A stretch of 64,000 nucleotides of DNA from JBBPZK01 sp965219175 (GTDB taxonomy: Bacteria > Actinomycetota > Rubrobacteria > Rubrobacterales > Rubrobacteraceae): assembly GCA_965219175.1 (NCBI GenBank), contig CBDCNI010000001.1:930001-994000 (forward strand). The letters run 5' to 3'. Position 1 is the stretch's first letter. Each line of letters starts with the position of its first letter. Below are positions 26,198-34,634 of the stretch, one piece after another. Position numbers and translations under genes: made by a program. The notes under the pieces were generated by a model. The model saw only the letters and a list, made by a program, of their open reading frames with translations. It ran no database searches and was not told the origin of the DNA.

Positions 26198-26676
26198 GAA
26201 CTCACCTGCTCCGGGTTCTCCTCACCGTAGTCGCGCAGGATACCCGACACCCGGCTCAAGTAATCCAACACCACACGCTGCTCGTCCGTTGACAACTCCT
26301 CGGCGACGGCGTCGATGCCGGTTACCAGCGGACGGATCACACCGAGTACCTCCTCGACGGCGTGCGCCGTAGGCTCCACCACCAAGCGGCGGCGATCCGT
26401 TGGATGAGGCCGCCGCTCTACGTGACCCATCGCTTCCAGCCGATCCACCAGAGCGGTAGCCGAAGCCGACCTCATCCCCAAAAGGTTGCCCAACTCAGCG
26501 GGACCGAGCGGCCCGTCCTGTAGCAGGTGATCCATTGCGGTCATGTCGTTGACACCCAACCCCAGACGTCTCGCCAACTCCCGCGTGCTCTCGGCATTGG
26601 CCCGCGTTACCCCGCGCAAAGCCCGCGACAACTCGTGAGCCTTCAGAGAATTTCCTTCTTGAATTTCACCTTCCAT
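26194..26676 (-). CDS. MarR-family transcriptional regulator
   Basis: 160 residues from the ATG ending at 26676. A winged-helix DNA-binding domain is seen at about residues 35-105, with the recognition region LGMRSASATALVDRLEAMGHVERR and wing HPTDRRRLVVE, flanked by dimerisation helices. It diverges from the DrrAB-type exporter at 26757, and a perfect inverted repeat lies between them. It most likely represses the exporter and itself until a ligand, perhaps a toxic lipophilic compound, binds. Confidence 0.92.
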   Translation of the reverse strand: MEGEIQEGNSLKAHELSRALRGVTRANAESTRELARRLGLGVNDMTAMDHLLQDGPLGPAELGNLLGMRSASATALVDRLEAMGHVERRPHPTDRRRLVVEPTAHAVEEVLGVIRPLVTGIDAVAEELSTDEQRVVLDYLSRVSGILRDYGEENPEQVSS

Positions 26677-26698
26677 ACCGTAATATTAGCATGGCTAG

Positions 26699-26717
26699 TA
26701 GTTAGGTTATCTAACTA
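26699..26717. promoter_or_regulatory. MarR operator TAGTTAG-GTTAT-CTAACTA
   Basis: A perfect seven-base inverted repeat with a five-base spacer sits in the 80-base gap between the MarR gene and the exporter ATPase gene. Its size and symmetry fit a MarR dimer site, and its location lets one dimer control both divergent transcripts. Confidence 0.7.
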
Positions 26718-26756
26718 TGTAGTAAAGTCGAGGTCGAAAACATCGAGAGGAGTTTC

Positions 26757-27782
26757 TTGGCTGACACGTTTGAGTCTGACGGAGTTTCGTCCGGCGCTGC
26801 TATAGTGGCGGAGGGGCTGGAGCGGGTTTTCGGGGAGAATAGGGCCGTAGACGGGGTGGATCTCTCGGTGCGGCGAGGTGAGATCTACGGTTTCCTCGGT
26901 CCCAACGGCGCGGGCAAATCTACCCTGACGAGGATGTTATGCACACTCCTGACGCCGACCGGCGGGCGCGCGACCGTCGCCGGACGAGACGTGATCCGCG
27001 AACCCGAGGCGGTTCGCTTGCGGATAGGCGCAGCCTTGCAGGACGCCGCGCTCGATGAGAAGCAGACCGGGGTGGAGATGTTGCGTTTGCAGGGGCGCTT
27101 CTACGGGTTGTCGAGGCGCGACACCGAGCGTCGGTTGGCCGATCTCCGGGAGCTGGTGGATATTGGTCCGGCGCTCGGGGAGAGGGTGGCGACATACTCC
27201 GGGGGGATGAAGCGGAGGCTGGATCTGGCGCTCGCCCTGATCCACAACCCGGAAGTCCTCTTCCTCGATGAGCCGACAACAGGCCTCGACCCGGTGAGCC
27301 GCGCGAAAGTCTGGGAAGAAGTGCGGCGGCTCAACCGGGATCTCGGGATGACAGTCTTCCTTACTACGCAATATCTCGAAGAGGCCGATGAGTTGGCCGA
27401 ACGGGTCGGGATCATCAGCCACGGCAAGATCGTGGCCGAGGGAACCCCGCAGGAACTAAAGCGTTCCATCGGTACGGACCTGATCGTCGCGAACGTCGAG
27501 GGCGACACCGAGGCGGCCCGGCGCGCCCTGGAGTCCGTGCCGCAGGTCGAGCGCGTGAACGTGAATGGGTCGGAGGTAACCGCCGCCGTCGAAGACGGAC
27601 CGACAGCAGTCAGCCCGGTTGCACTGGCCTTGAACGGTGTGGACGGCGGTTTGCGGGTCCGCGACCTCTCCTTACGCACCCCGACGCTGGACGACGTGTT
27701 CCTCTCCGCCACCGGAGAGCGCATCGCGGATTACGCTGATGAGCACGAGTACGCGGAGACAGCCGTGAAGGAGGAGAGATGA
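26757..27782 (+). CDS. ABC transporter ATPase, DrrA type
   Basis: 341 residues from TTG 26757 behind GAGAGGAG. Walker A GPNGAGKST, signature YSGGMKRRLDLALAL, Walker B LFLDEPTTGLD and the DrrA-like C-terminal regulatory segment ending TPTLDDVFLSATG are present. It powers export by the permease that overlaps its stop codon (ATGA). DrrAB systems expel antibiotics or lipids; the divergent MarR gene and operator suggest inducible drug or solvent efflux. Confidence 0.94.
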   Translation: MADTFESDGVSSGAAIVAEGLERVFGENRAVDGVDLSVRRGEIYGFLGPNGAGKSTLTRMLCTLLTPTGGRATVAGRDVIREPEAVRLRIGAALQDAALDEKQTGVEMLRLQGRFYGLSRRDTERRLADLRELVDIGPALGERVATYSGGMKRRLDLALALIHNPEVLFLDEPTTGLDPVSRAKVWEEVRRLNRDLGMTVFLTTQYLEEADELAERVGIISHGKIVAEGTPQELKRSIGTDLIVANVEGDTEAARRALESVPQVERVNVNGSEVTAAVEDGPTAVSPVALALNGVDGGLRVRDLSLRTPTLDDVFLSATGERIADYADEHEYAETAVKEER

Positions 27783-28612
27783 GCAGCATTTCGAGCATCG
27801 AAACGAAGGGTGGGGCGCCGGGCGCGCGTTCGTCGGACGTGGTCGCGTCGAAGGCCGGGTTCTTCCGGGACCTCGTATCGGTCGCAATCCGGGCGCTCCG
27901 CCAGATCCCACGCGAGCCCGAAGCCGTGATACCGGCGCTCATCATCCCCATCTTCTTTTTCGTGGTGAACGTTGGGTCGCTGGGAGATATCGCCGGACGG
28001 GTAGGCGTCGGGGACTTCAAGGCGTTTCAGTTGCCGGTGGCGATCATCTTCGCCGTGACCGGCGTCTCGCGGGCGAGCGCCCTCGTCACCGACATCACCG
28101 GCGGCTACTTCGACCGGCTCCTCTTGACCCCGGTCAACCGGCTGGCGCTCTTGCTCGGGCTCATGATCGCCGACTTCGCCCTCGTCGTCGCCCTCTCCAT
28201 CCCGGTCCTCATACTGGGCTTCATAGTAGGCGTCGGATTCTCCACCGGAATCCTGGGACTCCTGCTCTTCCTCCTCCTCGCCGGGCTCTGGGGCCTCGCC
28301 TTCACCGGATTCCCCTACGCCATTGCGCTAAAGACCGGCAACCCGGCGGCCGTCAACTCCAGCTTCATCCTGTTCTTCCCGTTCGCCTTCCTGACCACCA
28401 CGTTCCTCCCACAAGAAGCGTTGACCGGCTGGCTCTCCACAATAGCGACCTTCAACCCCGTAACCTACCTTCTCGCCGCCCTCCGCTCACTCCTCACCGG
28501 AGGCTGGCAGGCGGCCCCGATACTCAAAGGAATCGCCGCCATCGCCATAGTCGCGGCCATAAGCTTCACCCTCGCCATGGCTGCTCTCAGAGGCCGCGTC
28601 TCACGCGGATAA
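27779..28612 (+). CDS. ABC-2 type permease, DrrB type
   Basis: 277 residues from ATG 27779, overlapping the ATPase stop by four bases. A cytoplasmic N-terminal part of about 60 residues is followed by six membrane helices, and the ABC-2 signature region NPVTYLLAALRSLLTGGW lies near the C-terminus. It is the membrane half of the exporter. No third gene follows closely, so the exporter is a two-protein system. Confidence 0.93.
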   Translation: MSSISSIETKGGAPGARSSDVVASKAGFFRDLVSVAIRALRQIPREPEAVIPALIIPIFFFVVNVGSLGDIAGRVGVGDFKAFQLPVAIIFAVTGVSRASALVTDITGGYFDRLLLTPVNRLALLLGLMIADFALVVALSIPVLILGFIVGVGFSTGILGLLLFLLLAGLWGLAFTGFPYAIALKTGNPAAVNSSFILFFPFAFLTTTFLPQEALTGWLSTIATFNPVTYLLAALRSLLTGGWQAAPILKGIAAIAIVAAISFTLAMAALRGRVSRG

Positions 28613-28702
28613 TGGCTACCCGCTACTTTTGGTAATATCGGTTTCGAACTCACCTGGTTGCACGGTGGGATCCGTTGATCGGCGGAAGATAGGAGTTGCG
28701 GC

Positions 28703-28897
28703 ATGGACAAGAAGATGCAGGGAAGGGAGAGGCGTCGAGCCTTGATCGAACGTCTCAACCAGAAAGAAGAAGTCCTCCGGGAACTCGAGCTGCGCCAACA
28801 GCCGCCTTCCCAGGACGGAAAGCTCACGGAGGATGAACTGGCGGTACAGTTGGAGATAGAGTACCAACGCGCGCGCAGGGGTCTCGCCGGGTTCTGA
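28703..28897 (+). CDS. Small charged coiled-coil-like protein, unknown
   Basis: 64 residues from ATG 28703, with ATAGGAG eight bases upstream. Almost entirely helical and highly charged (RERRRALIERLNQKEEVLRE), with a short break at QQPPSQDG and a second helix. No family recognised. The good ribosome site and normal codon use suggest it is real. It lies alone between the exporter and the convergent CoA-transferase gene. Confidence 0.6.
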   Translation: MDKKMQGRERRRALIERLNQKEEVLRELELRQQPPSQDGKLTEDELAVQLEIEYQRARRGLAGF

Positions 28898-28947
28898 CCC
28901 CGGTCCCCAACTTCAGCCCACCAGCCGCGCCTCCACCGGTCGCCCCA

Positions 28948-30105
28948 TCAGCCCCAACCCTCGCCGGTGTGCTGGCCGAGGTTCGGCGGAGGATGCCGGA
29001 TGGATGGCCGCTCTCCATCCACGAGTAACGGTGAGGCGAGCATCTTGAGAGTCCCAGCTGTCGGGTGCTCGACCGTCTGCAACATGCCCGAACCGAGCAC
29101 CTGCGGATCTTCGAATACCTCGGCCAGGCTGTTGACCGGCCCGCACGGAACGCCCGCTTCACGGATAGCTTCGACCCACTCATCCGCCGTATTCTTGGAG
29201 AACTCCTCCTGCAACGCTACGACTAACTCCTCGCGGTTGGCGACCCTGTCGGGGTTGGTAGCGTAGCGCCCGTCGTTGGCGAGGTCTTCGCGACCCATAG
29301 CCTCGCACAGCCTGCCGAACTGGGCGTCGTTGCCGACCGCGACGGCGACCGGCTTGTCCGAGGTTTCGAAGGTCTGGTAGGGAACGATGGTCGGGTGGGC
29401 GTTGCCCATGCGGCCCGTGTCTTCACCTGAAACGAGGTACTCCTGGGCGCGATTGGCGAGCCAACTCAGGGTGCTCTCGAAGAGCGGCACCTCTATGCGG
29501 GCTCCCTCGCCGGTCGCGGAGCGTCGGTGAAGCGCGGCCAGGATGGCGTTCGATGCGTACAGGCCGCAGACGATGTCCGCTATGGCAACGCCGACTTTAG
29601 TAGGTTCCCCGCCCAGTTTGCCTCCGGCTTCCTCATCGGGTTGGCCGGTGATGCCCATGACGCCTGCGCGGGCCTGGACCAGGAAGTCGTAGCCGGGACG
29701 GTCTTCATCCGGGCCGGGGCCGAAGCCGGTTATGGAGCAGTAGACGAGGCCTGGGTTCTGTTCTTTGAGCGCTTCGTAGCCGAGGCCGAGCTTTTCGAGG
29801 GCGCCGCGTTTCCAATTCTCGATCAGGATGTCTGCGCCATTTGCTAGACGTTTTATGTTTTCGAGGTCTTCGTCGTCTTTGAGGTCCGCCGTTATCGAGC
29901 GTTTGTTCCGGTTTACGGATAGGAAGTACGCCGACTCTCCTCCGGTGAAAGGCGGTCCCCAGTGGCGGGTATCGTCGCCGGTTTCGGGTCGCTCTACTTT
30001 GATCACATCGGCCCCGAGGTCCGCCAAAACCATCGTCGCGTATGGACCGGCAAGGACCCGCGAAAGGTCCAGCACTTTCACCCCATCGAGCGGTAGTTTC
30101 TCCAC
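28948..30105 (-). CDS. CaiB/BaiF-family CoA transferase (possibly glutarate-specific)
   Basis: 385 residues from the GTG ending at 30105. Class III CoA-transferase features: LDLSRVLAGPYATMVLADLGADVIKVERP at the N-terminus (here given as a region, residues 12-40), SVNRNKRSITADLK, and the likely catalytic Asp in DRPGYDFLVQARAGVMG. It moves CoA between acyl-CoA and a free acid. The divergent neighbour is a glutaryl-CoA dehydrogenase, and such pairs occur in glutarate breakdown, so activation of glutarate by succinyl-CoA is a reasonable inference. The ribosome site is weak. Confidence 0.9.
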   Translation of the reverse strand: MEKLPLDGVKVLDLSRVLAGPYATMVLADLGADVIKVERPETGDDTRHWGPPFTGGESAYFLSVNRNKRSITADLKDDEDLENIKRLANGADILIENWKRGALEKLGLGYEALKEQNPGLVYCSITGFGPGPDEDRPGYDFLVQARAGVMGITGQPDEEAGGKLGGEPTKVGVAIADIVCGLYASNAILAALHRRSATGEGARIEVPLFESTLSWLANRAQEYLVSGEDTGRMGNAHPTIVPYQTFETSDKPVAVAVGNDAQFGRLCEAMGREDLANDGRYATNPDRVANREELVVALQEEFSKNTADEWVEAIREAGVPCGPVNSLAEVFEDPQVLGSGMLQTVEHPTAGTLKMLASPLLVDGERPSIRHPPPNLGQHTGEGWG

Positions 30106-30195
30106 GTGACCAGTTTATCGTAAGAGAAGTCGTAGCCGGGAGCGGACTTTGTGGAATAATTCATCTGGTGAGAGGCGATCAGGAGAGGTGAGATC

Positions 30196-31413
30196 ATGGC
30201 TACGACGCGGACTACAAGACAAAGAAGCGAGGCCGGGACTTCAAGACGTTCTGAGGCGCACGACTTGCTGAACATAGACGCCCACCTCTCCGAAGAAGAG
30301 AAGAATATTCGGGGCGAAGTCCGCTCTTTCGTAAATGAGAAGATAGCGCCGAACATCAACGAGTGGTGGGAGAAAGCCATCTTCCCTCGGGATATCGTCC
30401 CGGAGATGGGCGCCCTCGGCCTGCTAGGGATGCACCTGGAAGGCTACGGATGCGCCGGAAAGAGCGCGGTCGCCTATGGCCTGGCGTGTATGGAACTCGA
30501 AGCCGGGGACTCGGGACTTAGGACTTTCGTCTCCGTGCAAGGGTCGCTGGCTATGTCGGCGATCCACGAGTTCGGCTCCGAGGAGCAGAAACAGGAGTGG
30601 CTCCCGAAGATGGCCGCAGGTGAGGCAATCGGCTGCTTCGGTCTCACCGAGCCCAGCGCCGGGAGCGACCCGATCAGCATGAAGACGTTCGCCCGGCGAA
30701 GCCAGGACGGCTCTGATTGGGTCCTTAACGGCTCCAAACGTTGGATCGGGATGGGTTCCATCGCGGATGTGGCCGTAATATGGGCGCAGACCGACGACGG
30801 CGTGCGTGGCTTCCTGGTTCCAACGGACACTCCGGGCTTCGAAGCTATCGACATACAGCACAAGATATCGTTGCGGGCCTCCATCCAGTGTGACCTGACC
30901 TTCGAGGACGTGCGTCTCCCCGAGAGCGCGATGCTGCCGGGGGCGAAGGGCATGCGGGGGCCGTTCACGTGCCTCAACGAGGCCCGGTACGGCATCGTGT
31001 GGGGGACGATGGGGGCGGCGAGGTCCTGCTACGAGACGGCCCTGGACCACGCTGCGAGCCGGGAGCAGTTCGGCAAGCCATTGTCGTCTTTCCAGCTCAC
31101 GCAGCAGAAGCTCGTGAACATGATGCTTGAGATAGAGAAGGGGACGCTCGTGGCGCTGCACATCGGGAGGATGAAAGACGCCGGAGAGTTGCGACCGGAG
31201 CAGATCTCCTTCGGCAAGCTCAACAACGTCCGGGAAGCTCTCGCCATCGCGCGCGAAGCCCGCACCATCCTCGGCGGCAACGGCATCACCCTAGATTATC
31301 CGGTGATACGGCACATGAACAACCTCGAAAGCGTCCTGACTTACGAGGGCACGAGCGAGGTCCATACCCTCATCCTCGGTCAGGTCATAACCGGGGAGCA
31401 AGCCTTCCGCTAG
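30196..31413 (+). CDS. gcdH: Glutaryl-CoA dehydrogenase
   Basis: 405 residues from ATG 30196 behind AGGAGAGGTGAG. It oxidises and decarboxylates glutaryl-CoA to crotonyl-CoA in lysine, tryptophan and glutarate breakdown. Resemblance to recalled human GCDH is strong: SGLRTFVSVQGSLAM (Arg109, matching the glutarate-carboxylate Arg), CFGLTEPSAGSDP, SLRASIQCDLTFEDV, ARYGIVWG and the catalytic base Glu384 in YEGTSEVHTLILG. The first 25 residues are an extra Arg/Ser-rich tail. The divergent CoA transferase may supply its substrate. Confidence 0.93.
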   Translation: MATTRTTRQRSEAGTSRRSEAHDLLNIDAHLSEEEKNIRGEVRSFVNEKIAPNINEWWEKAIFPRDIVPEMGALGLLGMHLEGYGCAGKSAVAYGLACMELEAGDSGLRTFVSVQGSLAMSAIHEFGSEEQKQEWLPKMAAGEAIGCFGLTEPSAGSDPISMKTFARRSQDGSDWVLNGSKRWIGMGSIADVAVIWAQTDDGVRGFLVPTDTPGFEAIDIQHKISLRASIQCDLTFEDVRLPESAMLPGAKGMRGPFTCLNEARYGIVWGTMGAARSCYETALDHAASREQFGKPLSSFQLTQQKLVNMMLEIEKGTLVALHIGRMKDAGELRPEQISFGKLNNVREALAIAREARTILGGNGITLDYPVIRHMNNLESVLTYEGTSEVHTLILGQVITGEQAFR

Positions 31414-31470
31414 AATCTCCCTCTGCGGAACCTGAATGTTTACGAGTTCTTGGATGGATCGGGAGGTAGC

Positions 31471-32463
31471 ATGGCGCGGATGAAGGTCGCGAAGGTGGAA
31501 GAGTTCGGGGAGCCGAAGGTACTAAAGTATACCGACGCCGAACGCCCGGAGCCCGGTGAGGGAGAAGTCCTGATCGAGGTGAAGTCAATCGGGGTCAACT
31601 TCGCCGATACGATGCGCCGCCGCAACCAGTACGTCCTGCGCCAGGAACTCCCCTTCGTCCCCGGCTCCGAAGTCGCGGGCGTCGTTGCCGGAGTTGGTAG
31701 CGGCGCCGAGGGCGTGGGGGAGGGCGACCGGGTCGTCACCCTGCTGGGGACCGGAGCATACGCGGAATACGCCGTCGCCCCGGCGGAGACCCTTATCCCC
31801 ATTCCAGACGATCTGGACTTCGACGATGCGGCGGCGATTCCCCTGCAGGGCCTGACCGCATATCACGTCATAAGGACTTCCGGGGCGATGCAACCGGGCG
31901 AGAGGGTCCTGGTCCACGCGGCGGCCGGGGGCGTCGGGGCGCTCGCCGTCCAGATGGCGAAGCTCCTCGGCTCGGGAGAGGTCATCGCGACTGCCGGCAG
32001 CAAGGAGAAGCTCGACTTCGCCGGATCTCTCGGCGCCGACTCTCTCATAAATTACACCGAAGAGGACTGGCCGGATCAGGTTCTGGAGGCGACCGGCGGT
32101 GACGGTGTAGACATCGTCCTGGAGATGGTCGGTGGGGACTTCCTGGAGAAGAACCTGCGTTGCATGGCGGCGTGGGGGAGGATGGTCGTCTTCGGGGCTG
32201 CGAGCGGGGAGCGGGGGAGCATCGTTCCGGTCGACCTGATGCGTAAGAATCACGCCGTCGTAGGCTTCTTTTTGCCGCAGGTCATGAGCCGTCCGGAGCT
32301 ATTCGGGCCGAGTTTGAAGGAGATACTCGGGTGGATCCAGGACGGACAACTCAAACTAACCATCGGCGCCCGTTACTCCCTCGAAAACGCCGCCAAAGCC
32401 CACGAAGACCTCGAAGGCCGCCGCACTACCGGCAAGATCGTCCTGAACCCCGAGAACTCCTAG
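31471..32463 (+). CDS. Zinc-free MDR-family quinone oxidoreductase
   Basis: 330 residues from ATG 31471, three bases after GGGAGGT. A medium-chain dehydrogenase/reductase with the GroES-like N-domain and NADPH loop HAAAGGVGALAVQMAKLLG. The zinc ligands of alcohol dehydrogenases are missing, as in quinone oxidoreductases and enoyl reductases. It follows gcdH by 57 bases and may be co-transcribed. It probably reduces quinones or enones with NADPH; substrate unknown. Confidence 0.9.
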   Translation: MARMKVAKVEEFGEPKVLKYTDAERPEPGEGEVLIEVKSIGVNFADTMRRRNQYVLRQELPFVPGSEVAGVVAGVGSGAEGVGEGDRVVTLLGTGAYAEYAVAPAETLIPIPDDLDFDDAAAIPLQGLTAYHVIRTSGAMQPGERVLVHAAAGGVGALAVQMAKLLGSGEVIATAGSKEKLDFAGSLGADSLINYTEEDWPDQVLEATGGDGVDIVLEMVGGDFLEKNLRCMAAWGRMVVFGAASGERGSIVPVDLMRKNHAVVGFFLPQVMSRPELFGPSLKEILGWIQDGQLKLTIGARYSLENAAKAHEDLEGRRTTGKIVLNPENS

Positions 32464-32479
32464 AGAGCGGTACAAACAC

Positions 32480-33256
32480 ATAGAAAACAAGCGAAATACC
32501 TCGCGAAACGCGCCCACGCTCTCGTACTCCGAAGCCGGGACCGGCGATCGTACAGCGCTCCTGATCCACGGCAACTACGCCGGTAAGTCCTGGTGGCGTG
32601 AGCTACTCACCGACCCACCCGAAAACTCCCGCCTCATCGCCCCGGATATGCCCGGCTTCGGCCACAGCCCCGTCGGCGCGGGCTTCAAGCCGTCGATGTC
32701 TCGCTACGCCCGGAGCCTGACGGGCTTCCTCGACGACCTCGGCTTGGAGCGGCCCGTCCTAGTCGGCCACTCCTTTGGCGGCGCGGTAGCCGTGGAGATG
32801 GCCCTCGCCGCCCCGGACCGCTTCCCCGCCATGCTACTCCTCAGCCCCGCGCCGCTAACCGGCCTCCACACTCCGGGCTTCATATATCCCTTCCTGGAGA
32901 GCTACCGCTACGACCGGCGCGGCCTCCGGCGGGCGTTGCGGCGCATCATGCGAACCAATGTCCCACCCTACCTCGACGACCTCGTCACCGAGGCCCGGAT
33001 GATGCACCTGGCGAACTTCTCCGGCAACGCCCGTCTCCTCTCCAACTGGAGCCTGAATGGAGAGTCTCGCCTCTACACGAACCCGGTCCTGGTCGCCTCC
33101 GGCAACCGCGACACCCTCGTCTCGCCATCCTCCGCGAAAGCGACCGCCCGCGCTTTCTCCGCCGGTTCCTACCTGAGCCTCGGGAACGTCGGCCACAGCC
33201 CCCAGATAGAAGCCCCGGACCTCGTCCGTAAGCTGCTCGACGGTATTCTAGGCTAA
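32480..33256 (+). CDS. Alpha/beta hydrolase lacking a canonical start codon
   Basis: The fold clearly needs sequence upstream of the first ATG (32648): codons from about 32520 encode TLSYSEAGTG and LLIHGNYAGKSWWREL, the beta-strand and His-Gly oxyanion loop. The nucleophile is in VGHSFGGA, the acid in SGNRDTLVSP and the His in VGHSPQIEAP, so the catalytic set is complete. The frame opens after a TGA near 32444 and contains no ATG, GTG or TTG before 32648; ATA 32480 is the earliest plausible codon and is only a placeholder. Either a rare start is used, a sequence error exists, or the gene is damaged at its 5' end. Confidence 0.7.
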   Translation: MENKRNTSRNAPTLSYSEAGTGDRTALLIHGNYAGKSWWRELLTDPPENSRLIAPDMPGFGHSPVGAGFKPSMSRYARSLTGFLDDLGLERPVLVGHSFGGAVAVEMALAAPDRFPAMLLLSPAPLTGLHTPGFIYPFLESYRYDRRGLRRALRRIMRTNVPPYLDDLVTEARMMHLANFSGNARLLSNWSLNGESRLYTNPVLVASGNRDTLVSPSSAKATARAFSAGSYLSLGNVGHSPQIEAPDLVRKLLDGILG

Positions 33257-33333
33257 CCTTGCATCCGGTGACACGGGTTTATTGATAGTGCCAATGAACC
33301 GGAACGGCCTTTGCGGCAACAAGGTTAATAGAG

Positions 33334-33870
33334 ATGAAGAGCGACGAGCATCTGATACGGGCGGTAGCTTCCGGGGACGACAATGCCCTCCGGGAGTTGT
33401 TCCGCCGTCATTCCCCGTGGTTGGCCGCCCGGTTGCGGCGCGCGATGCCCGCGAGCGCGGTCGAGGACGTGTTGCAGGAGACGTTCATCGCCGTGTGGCG
33501 CGGGGCGGGGCGTTACGGGGGAGAAGGGGCTGTTGGAGCCTGGATCTGGGGTATCTCCCGTCGCCAGGCCGCCCTCTGGGCCAGAAAGAATGGCCGCCCC
33601 GAAACCGAAATGGAACTGGCGCGTGAAGAAGACCCGGCAACCGCCGCCGCTGCGAAAGCGGACCTCGACCGGGCGCTCGCGGACCTCGGTCCCGGAGGCG
33701 ACGCCCGTGGAGACGCCCAGCGAGAGCTCGCCCGCCTCATTTTCGTCGAGGACCGTTCCATCGCCGACGTGGCCGGTCTGCTAGGCATACCCGAAGGGAC
33801 CGTAAAGAGCCGCGTCTACAAACTGCGGCGCCTGCTCCGGGCGTCGCTAACGCAAGGAGAATGCCGATGA
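33334..33870 (+). CDS. ECF-type RNA polymerase sigma factor
   Basis: 178 residues from ATG 33334. Region 2 (ALRELFRRHSPWLAARLRRA, then VEDVLQETFIAVWRG) and region 4 (RSIADVAGLLGIPEGTVKSR) are complete, joined by a linker of about 50 residues. It directs RNA polymerase to a small stress regulon, probably including its own operon. The next gene, an HxxxCxxC anti-sigma factor, overlaps its stop, as is usual for ECF pairs. The downstream ABC exporter genes are likely in the same transcript. Confidence 0.94.
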   Translation: MKSDEHLIRAVASGDDNALRELFRRHSPWLAARLRRAMPASAVEDVLQETFIAVWRGAGRYGGEGAVGAWIWGISRRQAALWARKNGRPETEMELAREEDPATAAAAKADLDRALADLGPGGDARGDAQRELARLIFVEDRSIADVAGLLGIPEGTVKSRVYKLRRLLRASLTQGECR

Positions 33871-34634
33871 TAGAAAACCACCCGGACGACGCCGCGCACG
33901 TCGCCAACTGCGCCGATTGCCAGGCCCGCGCCGGCCTCAACTACAACGCCCTCGACGTAGACCTCGAAAAAGTCTGGATCGGGGTGGCCGCAGAAGCCTG
34001 GGCAAGCCCCGTCTTGTGGCCCGAACGAATGGCCGGCAGCCTGCTCCGCTCCCCGCCCCTGGCCCGCGCGCTGGCGACCACGCCGTCACTCTTCCTCTCC
34101 TGGATACTGGCGACCGCCGCCGTGCTCGCCGCCGGGGTCCTGGCAACTCCCATTTCCGGGGAACCGTTGCCCGCGTTGCTGGCCCCGGCCCTCGCCGGAG
34201 CGGGCGTCGCCTACGCCTACGGACCCGGCGTAGACCCGGCCTTCGAGTTGAGCAGGACGATGGCGACCTCCGATCGGATGGTCCTTCTGGTGCGCGTCCT
34301 CGCCGTCTTCGGCGTTAACTCCGCACTCGGCCTCTTCGCCTCGCTCTTCACCGACTACTCCGTAAGCATCACGCTAGGCTGGCTCGTCCCGATGACGACC
34401 GTCTCGGCCCTCGCGCTCGCCGCCGCCACGCTCCTCCGCTCGGCCAACGCCGGCATCCTGGTCGCGCTCTTCGCCTGGGGGATGGTCGTCTCGACCGCCT
34501 TCGCCCGCGCCGACGACTATGCGGCCGCCGTCACCGTCTCGCTAACCCCGTTCTACGCCGTCGCCACTGCGGCGCTAGTGGCGCTCACGCTGTACGCAAC
34601 CAACGGAAAAAGGGAGGGACTATCGTGGAGGTAA
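33867..34634 (+). CDS. Membrane anti-sigma factor with zinc-binding HxxxCxxC
   Basis: 255 residues from ATG 33867, six bases after AAGGAGA and overlapping the sigma stop (ATGA). The motif HVANCADC (residues 11-18) near the N-terminus is the zinc anti-sigma signature that clamps ECF factors. About six membrane helices follow, far more than the single helix of most anti-sigma factors, which suggests the sensor is the membrane domain itself. It overlaps the ABC ATPase gene by ten bases, tying sigma control to the exporter. Confidence 0.88.
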   Translation: MIENHPDDAAHVANCADCQARAGLNYNALDVDLEKVWIGVAAEAWASPVLWPERMAGSLLRSPPLARALATTPSLFLSWILATAAVLAAGVLATPISGEPLPALLAPALAGAGVAYAYGPGVDPAFELSRTMATSDRMVLLVRVLAVFGVNSALGLFASLFTDYSVSITLGWLVPMTTVSALALAAATLLRSANAGILVALFAWGMVVSTAFARADDYAAAVTVSLTPFYAVATAALVALTLYATNGKREGLSWR

